Shown: positions 1-11,980, counted from the first letter of the stretch. The stretch is 64,000 nucleotides of DNA from Zasmidium citrigriseum (GCA_002786025.1 NHNW01000009.1:192376-256375), one strand, 5' to 3'. The notes: generated by a model not told the origin, from the sequence alone. Numbers and translations are program-made.

Positions 1-254
1 GCAGAGGATGGACAAAATTTCGAGGTGGTTGTAGGAGGCGGCCCAGTGCAGAGGTAAGCGATCGTCGTCGTCGCGGCGGAGGGCGAGTTTGGGGTCGGCG
101 GTTAGGAGGGAGGAGACCTTCTGGGCTGTACAGAATCATCAGCTCCAAGAGATACACCTTTGGTTGAAGAGAGAGTGAATGGATTCGACATACTCTGCCC
201 CTCCCGACACGCCGCATGGATAGCGAATTTGGACGCCTGCTCTTCAATGTCCAT
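1..254 (-). CDS. Ankyrin-repeat protein, Nas6/gankyrin-like (partial, N-terminal end)
   Basis: Two exons read on the minus strand: 194-254 (start codon at 254-252) and 1-125, joined across a 68-bp intron with donor GTATGT and acceptor TACAG. The joined reading frame begins MDIEEQASKFAIHAACREGQ and continues with an ankyrin signature (DDDDRLPLHWAASYNHLEI). That order (short acidic N-terminus, 'FAIHAA', then an ankyrin repeat containing 'RLPLHWA') is what fungal homologues of the 26S proteasome assembly chaperone Nas6/PSMD10 look like, which bind the Rpt3 ATPase. The gene runs off the left edge of the window, so only about the first 60 residues are seen. Another short ankyrin protein cannot be excluded. 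Confidence 0.72.
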
Positions 255-650
255 CGCGTCGTGCAACACGCGTTGATGCTCGAGCGTGGGATGGAGAACG
301 CGAGGGGCAGCTTGAGCGCCGTGGAGCTCGATGACGCACGCAGAGGTAGGGTTCGGAGGAGACGGGCCGATGGCGCTAGCGAGCTAGCATGTGAAAGGCC
401 CTTGCACTGTTGCAAGGACTCGACCGATGGGGCCGAAAGGGTTCATGTCAAGGTTTGGTAAAAGGGTGTGTAATGCGAGAGGAATGCGAGGAAGTCATGT
501 GCTGTCCAAGACCAAGGTTGAAGTTCGTGGTGTGATGACAGTATGGTCTGATGATTCCAAGATGGTATTTCGTCTGCTTTACGCTTGAACGCTGACAATA
601 TCAAGGCCGTTTTCACTTCATATACTGGCCGTTTCAAATCTAACGAAAGC
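255..650. other. Intergenic, no gene seen
   Basis: About 400 bp between the start of the ankyrin gene and the 3' end of the upstream regulator, both on the minus strand. It should hold the ankyrin gene's promoter. I saw no conserved reading frame or repeat. Confidence 0.5.
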
Positions 651-3581
651 TCATCTTTGCTGATCTTGTCCTCCATCATTCGAGCGACCTGACTGTGTAC
701 GATGCAATTGCATCTGCAACGATTCCTGAGAACCACTCGCCGTCTGTTGCGTGGTGGCGGAGTCCCAAAACGGACCAAGATTCTCTGTCACTGCCGGTGC
801 AGGCCCTCTACCGTCGAGCGGAGGCAGATTGGTGGTCGGCGGGATGCTGAATTGAGGGACTGATCTCGGTGGATCTCGTCTTGGGACTGGAGCCGAAGAC
901 ATACTCAATCCAAATGGACGAGGCAGATCTGCTACTCCTCCCGATGGCCCACGAGGGATCTTGCGAGCGAAGGTCCCTTGTGGAAGGCCGGAGCGGTGAC
1001 CAACACCCTCCATTGGCTGAATGCGATTCGCAACATTGGCCATCTGCTGTGAGATCTGTGACCAGTTCAGGGAAGCCATTGAGTTCTGGCCTTGGACCTG
1101 TCAACTGTTCAGCAAAACTTATCAAAATCAAGTCTTCCAAGGGTTGGAGTCGGGCGGTACTGCGTTCTCCTCATCCAGCATGTCCGGCTGCCCGCCCATG
1201 CCTGAATATCCACCCCAATTGGCGAATTGTTGACTCGGCCGATGCGCATTGCCCTGGTGCATAGTGAATGGTTGATTTTGAGGCACTGGGGGCATTTGGT
1301 TGAAGTTGTACGCAGGCTGTTGGAATTGCTGTTGATGCTGATTTGGCTGTGGGTATGCTGGCTGTCCGGCGGCAAATGAGGCCATGTTGTACGATGTAGG
1401 TCCCACAGGTTGCTGATGAAATTGAGGCGGGCTCACGTGGTGGACGGGAAGTCCATGCGCCATAGCTGGTGGAGTCTGCACTGGCATGACCGGGTGCTGC
1501 GACATTCCCGGCGGTGTAGGCATACTAGGCGGCGTTTGGTAAGATTGCGCACTACCGATGGAACCAGTCGAGCCTTGATGCCAGACACTCTGCCTACGGG
1601 TGCCGTCCATGTCTCGCAGCCGAATGTTGAGATCGTCCAACATTGGTGAAGTCTCGCTTTGATATCGTTGGCTCCAGCTGCAATCGAATCAGTTCTGTTT
1701 CATACATCTTACTGAAGGACAACTTACCTCATGTAACCCCAACGAATGCCGAATCGAGACAAAGCCTCGTAGATGTTCTTCATGCAGGCGATGCTTCGTA
1801 CGATGTTGAACCGGAGTACCGTCTCGCCCGGAGGAAGTGGCACTACCGGCATTGGCGGAGGCGGAGCAGCCGTTGGCTTGACTTCGGGGTGTGGAGGGAT
1901 GTTTCCGCTCAGGAGTCCTTCAAGGTCGTGCTGCAAGACGTCTAGGAATTGACGACCGGTCATGTAAACGCGCATCGCATCGTAGAACGTCAGTGGAGCA
2001 GTATATGCAGGATCGCTGATCAAGCGTAGCATCAAGTCTGCGTATTGTATGCAGTACTCGAAGATGAGCTTCTGAGCGAAGGGAGTGATGGAGGGAACCC
2101 GCGGTGATGGCGACAATACGTAAACGTATGAATAGAGAAGGTCCAATTCGAAAAAGGCGCGCATGTTGGGAGATGTCGTGGGCGGCAGATTCTCGAACCA
2201 TTTTCGCATGCCTTCACATGTGCTCCAGAGGTAAGGGTATGGTTCGTCCCAGCGACTTCGACCAGATTGGAACAGATCGCTGTACCATTGAGACTGCAGC
2301 TTTCGAAGCTCAACCAGGTGCATAGCATGCTCGTGCGACTGAAGCCAAAGTCTCTGAGGCGCGGCTGGTGCTAGGCCAGGACTAGTGGGCGCGGACGAGG
2401 CCTGCCTGCTGAAGGGGATCTTGACTTTGGCACTGTCGTCGGAGAAGGAGAAAGCTCTGGTCTGAACCAGCGAAGTAGACCGGTCCAAAGCATAGATGCA
2501 GTGATATACTCTGCGTCGAAGCTCCAACTTCCCTTTCGGCATAGGCGTGCCTTTTGGCGGGTCTTGATGTAGTCCCAAGTCTACCATGGCGCGGGATGCT
2601 GCGCCAATCAAGCCCCAGGAATCGAAGTGGTGAGGATCCAGCATGGCGTACTCGGTGAGCAGTACGATCGCCTGAATACTATTGATGGCGCCGGGATGCA
2701 ACACATCTTCGGAGTATTGCAAAGCTGCGTGAACGTGGCCTAGAGCCTCCAGATAGCGGGGATCTCCACGCTGCTCAGACATGGACGCACTGGAAATGGC
2801 AAGTACCATGCGCACCAGCCAGTGGTCGAGTGGCTCGGCCTGGTGCGCGTTCCTGGAGTAGACATTGTCGACAGAGGCGTAGAAGCTGGCCTCATCAAAA
2901 ACTGGAAGTAGCACGAAGATGTTGTTGAGGTAGTGCTGAATGAGTGCAGTGGCAGCGTACCGAGGCGGTAGAGCTTGATTCATATTCTCAGGCAAAGGGT
3001 CCTTGGAGCAGGCCCAGAGAACTAGACGGGCGTATGACATGGCACTGGTGAAGCCATAGAAATCTCTGGCGGTGGCGTTGACGGACAGAAAACCAAAATC
3101 AGACACCAGGTCATCGATGGCAGTTGCCTCCTTTCGTCTCAATGCTTTGCTGGTGTTCGGTGTGGGCGGTTCCTGGACTTGGTGCGACTGTCTTCGGATT
3201 ACACTCATTTCGTCGTCTGGGATCGATATCACGGATGGCTTTCTCGCTCGTGCTTCCTCCAGTTTGGCGTGCAGTTTGTCGATCTTGGTCTCGAGCGTGG
3301 AGACATAGCTTCGCTCCTTGCCTCGTGCGAACTGATCGTTAGTACTAGTGCACTCGGCAGCACGGCCATTCTTCTCGCAAGAAGTGCAAGCAGGCAGCTT
3401 GCCATCGCATTTGATCTTGGCGTTGCGACATCTCGAGCACGCAGCGACGGGCCTGCAACAGGGATGTGGCGTTAGTGAGGGATCTCCACATGGACGGGGC
3501 GAGGCTGGCGTACCGCGAGACCTTGAGGATGGGGGTCTCGAGAGGCATCAGAGCGGTGGCATCGACGTCTTCTACGGCCAT
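651..3581 (-). CDS. Zn2Cys6 transcription factor with fungal-specific regulatory domain
   Basis: Exons 3514-3581, 1728-3452, 1161-1677 and probably 651-1097. The first intron (61 bp) lies just before the zinc cluster. The joined N-terminus carries CX2CX6CX6CX2CX8C at residues 28-57 (ACSRC...CDGKLPAC...C), then a basic/coiled-coil stretch (about 65-95) and a fungal_trans-type middle domain (about 150-400, including 'YALDRSTSL'). The C-terminus is Pro/Gln-rich and probably activating. Intron 2 (donor GTAAGT) is clear. Intron 3 (63 bp, donor GTACCG, branch CTGAAC) is weaker; without it the protein stops at 1128. With it the protein is 918 residues. It is divergent from the regulator at 5092 across 1.5 kb. 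Targets cannot be named from sequence. Confidence 0.85.
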
Positions 3582-5091
3582 GGTTAGCCGTGATATCAGC
3601 GCGACGGTGCGCAGTGCTCGGGATGGACAGCGGGGCGGATGGGATGTAAGCGTGGTGATGAGGACCAGCTTATACCGACCGCTCCCTCACGCCATGGGGG
3701 TTTCGAGCAGCACAAGGCGCCCCACCGGTAAGGCGTAGGACAGTTCAGCAGATAGAGGGCGCTGGGTTCGTACCGTATCACACGTGCAGCCTTAGCTCTG
3801 CCTCAGCCACGATTTCGGCGGCTTTCTGACATGTGGGTGCAGCTGCGGTGGTAGGGCCAGCGAATGGCGGAGGAATATGATGCGGTGGTGCAGCGGAGGG
3901 GCGGTGCACGGGAGCGGTGACAGACAATCAAGTGAGGCCTGGCGACGCCATGCAGACAAGAACAAGCAAGCAGCAGCAGCGAACAAGTGAGGAAGGTCCA
4001 CCAGCACGAACAGCGACGACGAGCCGGTCGAGTCAAGCAGGCAGGCCGTCCACGTCGGAAGCTCCAAGGCAGGCTCGGGTGCGGCCAGAAGACGATGCCG
4101 ACCGCACGAGCACTTTTGGCCGGCCCAGCGCCCACCCAGCGGAATGCTGCAGGTCAATTCGATTTGCGCGGCTCTCCTCGCTGCCGACTTCTGGCAGCCG
4201 AGTATTCCATACGATGTCCGCTGGAAGAATTGAGTAGACGAGGTCTTACGTGATACTCTTCCACGCTTCCAGCTTCTACGGTACGGCGAATGAGAAGGCA
4301 TTGAGTGAATGTTGCCAGTCCATGGCCCCGGGCTCTCACATGGAGGGCGAGTTTGGGTTCGAACGTGGCTTGCTTGGGTCGCACAGTCGCGAGGAGAAGC
4401 GTCGGGATAGCTTGATAGTGCGCCGTGCGGGAGCAGAGTGGGCGTGTTCTAGGCGATGTGTTGTGCATGACTGCTTCGCCCGGCACGCCAGCATCCATCT
4501 GCACGAGGCACGAGATTCCGCTTCAGGCCAGGTGCACGCCATGATTCTGCTGATTGGGGGTGGAAGGCGGTGTCAATCTCGTCAATCTCCCGCGCCGTCG
4601 AGTGCTGGTCAAGGGCATTTCCACAGAGTTGTCGCTTGCGTACATCTTGGCAGACACCACTAAGGGCGGAACTCCCTCCAGCCAATCAAGTCCTTCAAAC
4701 ACCGTGAGGCCGCCTTGTGCCCGACCGCTTCGTGGAAAGTGAGGACCAGTGCCGAGTGGGAGCGCCTTTGCCTTTGGCGACTGCCCTGCATGCCGTCGCG
4801 GCGCAGCAACTCTCACTTTCATGTCGAAGGAGCCTCACGCTGCAGACATCTTCATGTGCCGCTGATGATCTCAGTCACCTCACCTCTTGCTCTTGCCTGC
4901 TATCTCGTGGAATGAAGACCCGACCCTCCGTCTCACATCCATTGATCTTTCCTGCCTGCCCCTCCCCTCCCCTCCACCAACTCGTATCCCACCACACAGC
5001 ATTCCCGTAGTACCACCGCACGTGTGCAAACACCCCCCGATAGCCCTCTTCTCCCACCATTCGAGCATGTAAAAGCAGCCACAATCCCAAC
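3582..5091. promoter_or_regulatory. Shared divergent promoter of two Zn2Cys6 regulators
   Basis: 1.5 kb between the start codons at 3581 (minus) and 5092 (plus). Several open frames cross it, but none shows domain motifs or a convincing gene structure. The right end is pyrimidine-rich (about 4930-5070), typical of the sequence before fungal transcription starts. I call no specific site. Confidence 0.4.
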
Positions 5092-7682
5092 ATGACCTCG
5101 ACGCAGACGAGGCCTCCGATGTCTATCAACACCAGCGGTTCCGTCAAGCGCAAGACGGTCGTGAGAAACGATGGGGCGGAGGTCGAGGCTGGTTCCTCTT
5201 CCAACCAAGTCGCCCACACTTTAACGGCTTGCACGCGTTGTCGACAGGTAGATATGCCCTCACTCTATGCTTTTAGCGTGTGTATTGACCGTACTTCAAG
5301 CGCAAAACCCGATGCGATCCTGGCCTGCCCCGCTGCACTCCCTGCGAACGAACCAACTCCATCTGCGAATACTACGACTCGAATCGCGGACACAATGTCA
5401 ATCGCAACTATGTCGTGTGGTTACAGCACAGGGTGCGAGAGCTGGAGGAAGAGCTCGACAAGGTGGAGAACGAGGATGCAGTGGACGACCCAGAAGCCAT
5501 GATGCGCGCTGCGACAGTACGAGTGCATGAGGCGAAAGAGTCGAAGTATCTCGGACCGTCCAGTGGAATCGCCATCACGCGACTGGTCATGCAGCTGGCC
5601 AAGCAGTTCACAGATGCCAAGAGCATCTTGGATATCGTGCCGGAGCAAAGAGCAAGGGATATCAAGGATCTGTACGCCCAAGAGCAGGCGAAACCCACTT
5701 CGAAGATATACCCTTTGATCAGCGATGTCGCGGCCGTCGAACTCCCGAACCGAGCACTGGCAGATTTGCTGATACAGCTGTACAAGCTGAAAGTCCAACC
5801 GCAGTACCCAGCATTACACGAGCCGTCATTCGACAAGGACATTAACATGGTCTATGCAAATGACGGCCAAGCTTCGCCTTACCAACACTTCGTCTGCCGG
5901 ATGGTGATTGCGATCAGTCTGCAGAAGATGGACACACAATACGCTGGTCTGGCGGACAGCTACTATCTCGCAGCACTCAAGCACTTGGAGCCGGTCGTCA
6001 GGCCAATGGATCTCAAGACATTACAATGCTTCGCACTCATGGCAGAGTACTCGCTTCTCACGCCGACCCGCACAGCCATATACTATGTCGTGGGCATTGC
6101 AGTGCGATTAGTACAATCTCTCGGCCTCAACGAAGAGAAGACTATCACTCGCGGGCGACCCGATGGCACAGTCAACTACCTCGAAATAGACATGCGACGA
6201 AGATTGTTCTGGTGCATCATGGTCATGGAGTGGGGATTGGCGCATTCGATCGGCCGGCCGTCGATGCTCGCCACTGGTCAAGAGCACATCGACGTGGGCT
6301 GGTTCGAGACTTGTGATGATCAGTACATTACCGAACAAGGTGTTGATCCTGCAGCACCCAGGCCCACGTTGAAGAAGTGGATTGCGATTCACTTCTTCAA
6401 GATGCGACTACTACAGCTGGAGATCCGAAGAAAGCTCTACCAACGAAAGCGAGCGGAGCCGAAAGACGACCGCGACCCCTGGTTCTTGCAGATGGACGCC
6501 AAGCTTGCGGCGTGGAGAGATGCATCGCCATCACAGGACGAGGGCCATGGACTTAATAAGGTCTGGTTCATTGGCCGATACAACACGATGGTCGTCTTCC
6601 TCTACAGACCTTCACCCCAAGTACCAAGGCCTTCCCTGGAAGCAGCATTCAAATGCTACGACGCATGCCAATACAACATCTACATGCAGCGAGAGCAGAT
6701 CTCGATGAAGAACGTCGACCTGACCTGGATCTTTACCCAGTCGATCTTCATGGCCATCAACACGATGCTCTGGAGTTTGAGCTATGTCGAGGTGAGGCGG
6801 AAGTACAAGCGGGAGTCCGTGGAGAAGCATCTCGATGTAGCGATGGAAGCCATACAGCTGGCTTCAGAGCGATGGCCTGGCGTTGCATCAGCAGTCCAGC
6901 TCTACCAAAACCTCATCACTGCCATCATGAAGATCTACGAAAAGGACGAGGATGTACCTATTTCGGCGGCAACACCTTCAGACGCAGCCGCCTCCCCAGG
7001 ATCCACGTTCCCCGACATCAACGGCCGTTCTCGAGGGACAAGCCCAGCAACTGTTAGTAGTCAGTCTGTTGCGACGCCGCCCGAGAGACATGTGCCTCCA
7101 TTCGGCTACATCGATCAACATTCGCAACGACGAAGCGTGGAGGAGCCGCCTCCAGTGCCGTACCGAAGCAACTCGAGTTTGCCGAGCGTGACTACTCCTC
7201 CTGCCCGGCAGACTCCTTCGATGCAGCATGAAAGTTCTGACTCCATACCAACCATGCAGAACCAGTTCCAACAGCAGCAATTCCCCTTCGGCGGCAACCA
7301 ACAGCAGTTCAACGCGTTGCCCCAATTTACACCGGACTTGACCGTGCCCGGCTGGACCGGACCACCCCAGGCGCAGATGCCTTTCGCGCAGGCAAACGCA
7401 TCCGCACTTCCCATGCAACAATCCATGGACGCTTATGCCAATCAAGCATTCGATCCGAACAACGCGGCTTACCCATTCCCGGCCACGTACGAAGAGAACC
7501 CGCAATACGTGCCTCAATACTGGGACATGGACTCCGGGGCGTTTGGCAATGGACTGAACCAAATGCAGCAAGAGGAGCTGATGCATAGTCTGGAGACTGA
7601 CGGAATGGAGGATATCCAGAGTATGATAACGCACACCTTGGCGGCCATCACGCCCAAGACTGCACAAAAGCCCGCATTTTAA
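5092..7682 (+). CDS. Zn2Cys6 transcription factor with Gln/Pro-rich C-terminus
   Basis: Exons 5092-5247 and 5301-7682, with a 53-bp intron that splits the zinc cluster. The joined protein is 845 residues. The cluster is CX2CX6CX6CX2CX6C at residues 47-74 (ACTRC, then RKTRCDPGLPRC), followed by 'NRNYVVWLQ' and a coiled coil (REVRELEEEL-like, about 88-115) that probably dimerises. The fungal_trans domain spans roughly 175-430 and includes 'RRRLFWCIMVMEWGLA' and 'SIGRPSML'. Residues after about 540 are low-complexity Pro/Gln/Ser. The start is the first ATG in frame with the cluster. It is a nuclear regulator of unknown targets, transcribed away from the neighbouring regulator at 3581. Confidence 0.9.
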
Positions 7683-8832
7683 ATCGGAACATCATTATTT
7701 GAATGAGACGACATTCAAGAATTTGGGAGGATGATTTTGCTAATGTGATTGAAATGGCAGCACGAGTGACGACTATTACCGATTTGTTCGCCCCAGTGGA
7801 GGTCGAGCGACGGGTCAGTTTGTGGGAGTTTGAGGAGTGCTCGTCGTGAAAGGAGGAGTGGGTTTCATGATTGAACGGTCATTTTTCCGCGACGGCAGTG
7901 AGAGAGGATACCTTGTTTGTACAGCGCGGAGTTGGAGGAGTGCAGTCATTGTTATAAAGATGGTTCGTTACGGCAGAGGAAGAGTGCTTTCACGAGAGAC
8001 GAGGAACGAGGCGAAGACCAAGCGGTATCGAAATACAGTCAGCAGAAGAGACTTTATCGTCCTCCGGCGTTCGAGATCCATTCCATCGGTTCGCGTCCCT
8101 TGTTCGTTGGCTTCTTGACAGGAGACTCCTGTCTTGCGAGTCTTGGCTTGTGGCACATTTCGATCCATGAAACGTCGACCAAGCGCCTCGCCGATGCCAG
8201 AGAGATTGGATCTATTAGCTAATGGCATTGCATTCGGTAGGTCGTAGAAGAGGTGAACACATGGCTAACGGCAAGCAGCAGATGAGTGCTACACGTTGAA
8301 ACACCCCGACCGTGTGCCCCTGGCGGCGTTCGTCAGCCAAGCGTTCCTTCCCCTTTGGGCCTGTTTGTACCTGTCGACGGCGACTTCCAACAGACTCAAG
8401 TGTGGCAAGTGCCCTGTTCCCCGCCTTCCACTTCGATCTTCTCGTCATCACCAACGACATCGAGAAAGCGTGAAGAACGAGTTGTCGCTGCTGTCTTGTA
8501 CTTTCACACATCTTGTCAACAACAACCCACCCGCCTTCACGACCGCCCTCCTTTCAGGTTTGTCTCCCTTCACGCCGCCCTCGCCATCTTCACCACCGCC
8601 GCCAACCACCCTCCTTCACTACGACTCACCACCTGACGCCTACCCCATCGTCACGTGTGCCGCAGGCGGCTGTTGACGGCCTCTTCATCGATTCGCATTC
8701 TTCACCACGGAGTCATTGACATCACTTACATTCCGCTTCGCCTTCTAGAAATTCCTCCGAACACACGCATCCTTCGACACCTCCAACACGCGACACATCA
8801 CTGACCTCCAACTACGACACTCCGCCGTCAAC
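7683..8832. other. Intergenic with pyrimidine-rich leader before the SOD gene
   Basis: 1.15 kb between two plus-strand genes. The last 350 bp (about 8480-8832) is strongly C/T-rich with CA repeats, as is common around transcription starts of highly expressed fungal genes. No gene or repeat was recognised elsewhere in it. Confidence 0.4.
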
Positions 8833-9772
8833 ATGCGAGCCTTCACCCTTCTTGCCGGCATCATTCTGCCGCTGGCCCTCGCCGACAGCGCCCCTGAGAC
8901 GAAGAATCAGCCCAGCGGCGTCCAGTATGTCGCCACTCTCCCCGGCACTTCTTCTGTCAGCGGCTCTGTTGCCGTGAGCGCTGGCCCAGGCGGCAATGGT
9001 GTTACGGTGCAGGTCAGCATCTCTGGCTTGCCGAGTGAGGGCGGCCCATTCCGTGAGTCTTTTTCAACTTCACCTCTTCTACGCATGCTTTGGCTGACTT
9101 GTATATCGCAGTCTACCACGTCCACAAGAGCCCCGTCGATTCCACTGGCAACTGCTCCACGGCTAGCGGCCATCTCGATCCCTACAACAACAACGGCACG
9201 GGCTGTGTGGGTACTGACCAGGCCGCTTGTGAGGTTGGCGATCTTTCGGGCAAGCATGGCAATATGCCTGGCCCAAGCTTTTCTGCCAGGTGGGTGCCTT
9301 GCAGTATCATCGCTCGAGATTGATTACGCTGACCAGACTTGCCCAATCTAGCTACACGGACCTCTACCTCGCTGTCGACGATTGCCCTTCGAGCGTCATC
9401 AACCGCAGCATCGTCGTGCATTATGTCAATAAGACGGCCATCACATGCGCCAACTTCGTGGTTGCTGGCGGCGCTTCTGGTCTCGGCGGTGGTGCAGACT
9501 CTTCTTCATCTGGCTCGGGCTCGAGCAGTTCTGGTGCAGGTGGCTCGGGATCAGGCTCTGGTGGTTCCGGCAGTTCTGGCGCTGCTGGTTCCAACTCGGG
9601 CTCTGGATCAGGTTCGAATGGCGGAGGATCAAACGGCGCAGGCTCGCCGGCAGGATCGAATGGTGGAGGATCAAACGGCGGAGCAGGCTCTTCCTCCTCT
9701 CCAAGCGGCGCAGGCTCGAATGCTGGAGGCGGCTCAGGCTCTGGTGGCGCTTCGTCCAACTCATGCGCTTAG
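8833..9772 (+). CDS. Secreted Cu-only superoxide dismutase with Gly/Ser-rich tail
   Basis: Exons 8833-9052, 9112-9289 and 9352-9772; the introns (59 and 62 bp) are in frame and give 272 residues. Residues 1-17 form a signal peptide. The catalytic domain (about 25-165) carries the copper-ligand motifs of fungal extracellular Cu-only SODs: 'LYHVHKSPV' (the HxH pair), 'GHLDPY' and 'GKHGN', with 'CEVGDLSG' between them and a closing 'TCANF'. This family turns superoxide into peroxide outside the cell and lacks the zinc site. The rest is Gly/Ser repeats. The frame stops at 9770-9772, only 36 bp before a long Ser/Thr-rich frame, and a CTAAC branch site plus acceptor lie in between, so the true product may be much longer. 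Confidence 0.88.
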
Positions 9773-9808
9773 ACGGCTGCAACGGACTGTGGAGCTAACT
9801 CACCAAGC

Positions 9809-11980
9809 ATGTCGTCGAGCATTCCTGCAAATGGGGCGGGCACCATGCCCGGTCACATTCAACCGTCGATAAATTCTGGTATGCAATCTGCTCCCTCTTC
9901 ATCCGCCAATGCTGCTGGCGGTTCGCAATCCTCTTCTTCACCTAATCAAGCTGCCGGCGGTTCCCAGTCCTCTTCGCCACCTAAACAATCCGCTGCTGGT
10001 TCTCAACCGGCTTCTTCATCGCAACCTGCTTCTTCTTCACAGCCCGCTGCTTCTGCCCAACCTGCCGCCGGGTCGCAAGCTGGCGGCTCATCTCAACCTG
10101 CTGCTAGTGGTCAAGGCTCTGGTACGCCTCAGACGAAGACTTTGATTTCGACAGTCATAATTGGAGGAGGTGGAGGCGGCAATGGAGGCGGCGCTCCTTC
10201 ACCAGTCAGTTCTGCTCCTCCAGCTCCGGCGCCAGGTGGTCAAGGCCCTCCCCAAGGTTCCGCTGTCACGGTCACAGTCACCACGGGCCTCTCTGGAGGA
10301 GGAGGAAGCCCGCCAGCAAATGGCGGAGGCTCACCGGCGAACGCTGGAGGCTCGCCTGCAAGCGGCGGAGGCTCACCAACCATTGGCTCCGGGAATGGAT
10401 CTGGTCCAATGTCTGGTCAATCGCCACAGAACAGCACAGTCACAGTCACCAAGGGCGTACAGGGAGCAGGCTCGCCTGCAAACGGCGGAGCGTCATCTCT
10501 CATGGGAGCTGCCCCGATGTCCGGTCAAGGGCCCCAAGAAAATACAGTCACAGTGTTCCAGACGATCTTCCCAAGCGCTCTACCGTCAACGCAACCCAAT
10601 GGAACAGCCATCGTCAGCAATGCCACAACAATGGTTGTCGTCGGGACACAGATTGTTACTCCTTTGAACGCAAGCTCGCCGATGAGCAACAGCAGCTTGA
10701 TTCCAGCGACAACGGTCACTGTGAATCGTACTGTCACTACTCATGGCCCTGCTGCTCCGACATCCCATAATTCGACTGCGACTCGACGACCGACTCGTCC
10801 GACGTCTTCAGCGCCCAGTGGACCGACCTTGACTGTGACTATACCTGCGAATCACACCGATGTCGCGAGCTGGCCTGCAAACACCAACTCGAGCTACATC
10901 ACGACGACAACCATCACAGCAAATGCATCGACCGTGACTCTCTCGACTGCTCCAAGCGCGATACCCAACAGCACGATCCCTCACCAGACGGGCAATGTCT
11001 CTATTGTTACCGCTGTCGCTTGCCCCACGCAGGCGGCCAATCCTTCCGTTGTTACTGTCTCCTCCGGCCAGATTCCTGTCGTTCTGGTACCGTCCGGCGT
11101 CACCAGTGTTCAACTGAGCACTGTGACGAATGGTCAGCCCGCTCCGGCAACACAGCAGATTGTTACAATTCCTAATGGTCAAACCGCTCCGGGTACTCAG
11201 ATCATTACGATTCCGGCTCAGGCAGGAGTTCCTCAAGGCACAACGACTCTTCCAGGTGTCCAGACCATTACCACGATCTTGCCGATGGGTGCAATGCCAG
11301 GAAGTGCTCCGCAAAGCACGACCACCCTACCAGGCGTTCAGACAATCACCACAATTGTGCCGATGGTCCAGAATACTCCCCATCTATCGACGCTCCAGAC
11401 CGTGGTCACTATCAATCCTGGCGCCACTGGAGGGACGGTTATCATTCAACCTGGTGCTACCGGCCGAACGACCCTCACAACTATCAATCCACACGCCGCA
11501 ACCATCACAACCGGCGGCAGCACACGCACCATCTCTCCCACTAGTCTGATGGGCACCGTGATCATCTCAACACTGGTCAGCACCGTCGTCACCACAGGAC
11601 CACGCCCCCTCGTCACGGTCGGCGTAACAGCCCCAATCGTCACAGCCGGCGTAGCGATCCAGACCGTAACAGCTCCGCTTGTGAATGCTGGCGTAGCGAT
11701 CCAAACCGTGGCCATCCAATCCCTTTTCGTAACCAAATCTCCACAAACCATCACCACCGTCGGCGCCGGGAAGACGGGCAAACTCGTCCTCACCAAGGCC
11801 AAGACGGTCAAAGCACCGAAACTCCACACCACTGTTATCAAGAAAGTCGCTCCCAAGAAACCTGCTCCGAAGCCCCCTGGCAAATGGGACTTCTCGATGA
11901 CGCACGGCTCGATGGGCTCGATGACCCATGGATCGGGCTGGTCGTTGACTCGGGGGCCTCTGCACAAAAAAGGGAGGTAA
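9809..11980 (+). CDS. Ser/Thr-rich mucin-like frame, probably the stalk of the upstream SOD
   Basis: A 723-residue open frame with no signal peptide. It is built of Ser/Gly/Ala/Pro repeats (about 1-240), then Thr/Val-rich segments (TVTVT, TTLPGVQTITTI, repeated) and a basic C-terminus (KKVAPKKPAPKPPGKW, then MTHGSMGSMTHG). Such Thr-rich sequence is usually O-glycosylated wall protein, which needs secretion. With no leader of its own, the simplest reading is that it is a later exon of the SOD gene, joined by an intron at about 9755-9807 (branch CTAAC at about 9796, acceptor CAAG at 9807). The only in-phase donor I found (GTCCAA) is poor, so this is unproven. A separate gene starting at this ATG is the alternative. 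Confidence 0.6.
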   Translation: MSSSIPANGAGTMPGHIQPSINSGMQSAPSSSANAAGGSQSSSSPNQAAGGSQSSSPPKQSAAGSQPASSSQPASSSQPAASAQPAAGSQAGGSSQPAASGQGSGTPQTKTLISTVIIGGGGGGNGGGAPSPVSSAPPAPAPGGQGPPQGSAVTVTVTTGLSGGGGSPPANGGGSPANAGGSPASGGGSPTIGSGNGSGPMSGQSPQNSTVTVTKGVQGAGSPANGGASSLMGAAPMSGQGPQENTVTVFQTIFPSALPSTQPNGTAIVSNATTMVVVGTQIVTPLNASSPMSNSSLIPATTVTVNRTVTTHGPAAPTSHNSTATRRPTRPTSSAPSGPTLTVTIPANHTDVASWPANTNSSYITTTTITANASTVTLSTAPSAIPNSTIPHQTGNVSIVTAVACPTQAANPSVVTVSSGQIPVVLVPSGVTSVQLSTVTNGQPAPATQQIVTIPNGQTAPGTQIITIPAQAGVPQGTTTLPGVQTITTILPMGAMPGSAPQSTTTLPGVQTITTIVPMVQNTPHLSTLQTVVTINPGATGGTVIIQPGATGRTTLTTINPHAATITTGGSTRTISPTSLMGTVIISTLVSTVVTTGPRPLVTVGVTAPIVTAGVAIQTVTAPLVNAGVAIQTVAIQSLFVTKSPQTITTVGAGKTGKLVLTKAKTVKAPKLHTTVIKKVAPKKPAPKPPGKWDFSMTHGSMGSMTHGSGWSLTRGPLHKKGR

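Noticed and set aside
3792..4301. 169-codon minus-strand frame between the two regulators
   Set aside because: Arg/Ser-rich with no domain, leader or homology-like motif; it overlaps other long frames of GC-rich DNA.
4355..4385. GGGTTCGAAC resembling a tRNA T-loop
   Set aside because: No cloverleaf partner arms could be found on either side, and no acceptor-stem pairing.
9421..9782. Pro/Glu-rich and Arg/Leu-rich minus-strand frames over the SOD tail
   Set aside because: They are reverse readings of the Gly/Ser repeat of the SOD gene.
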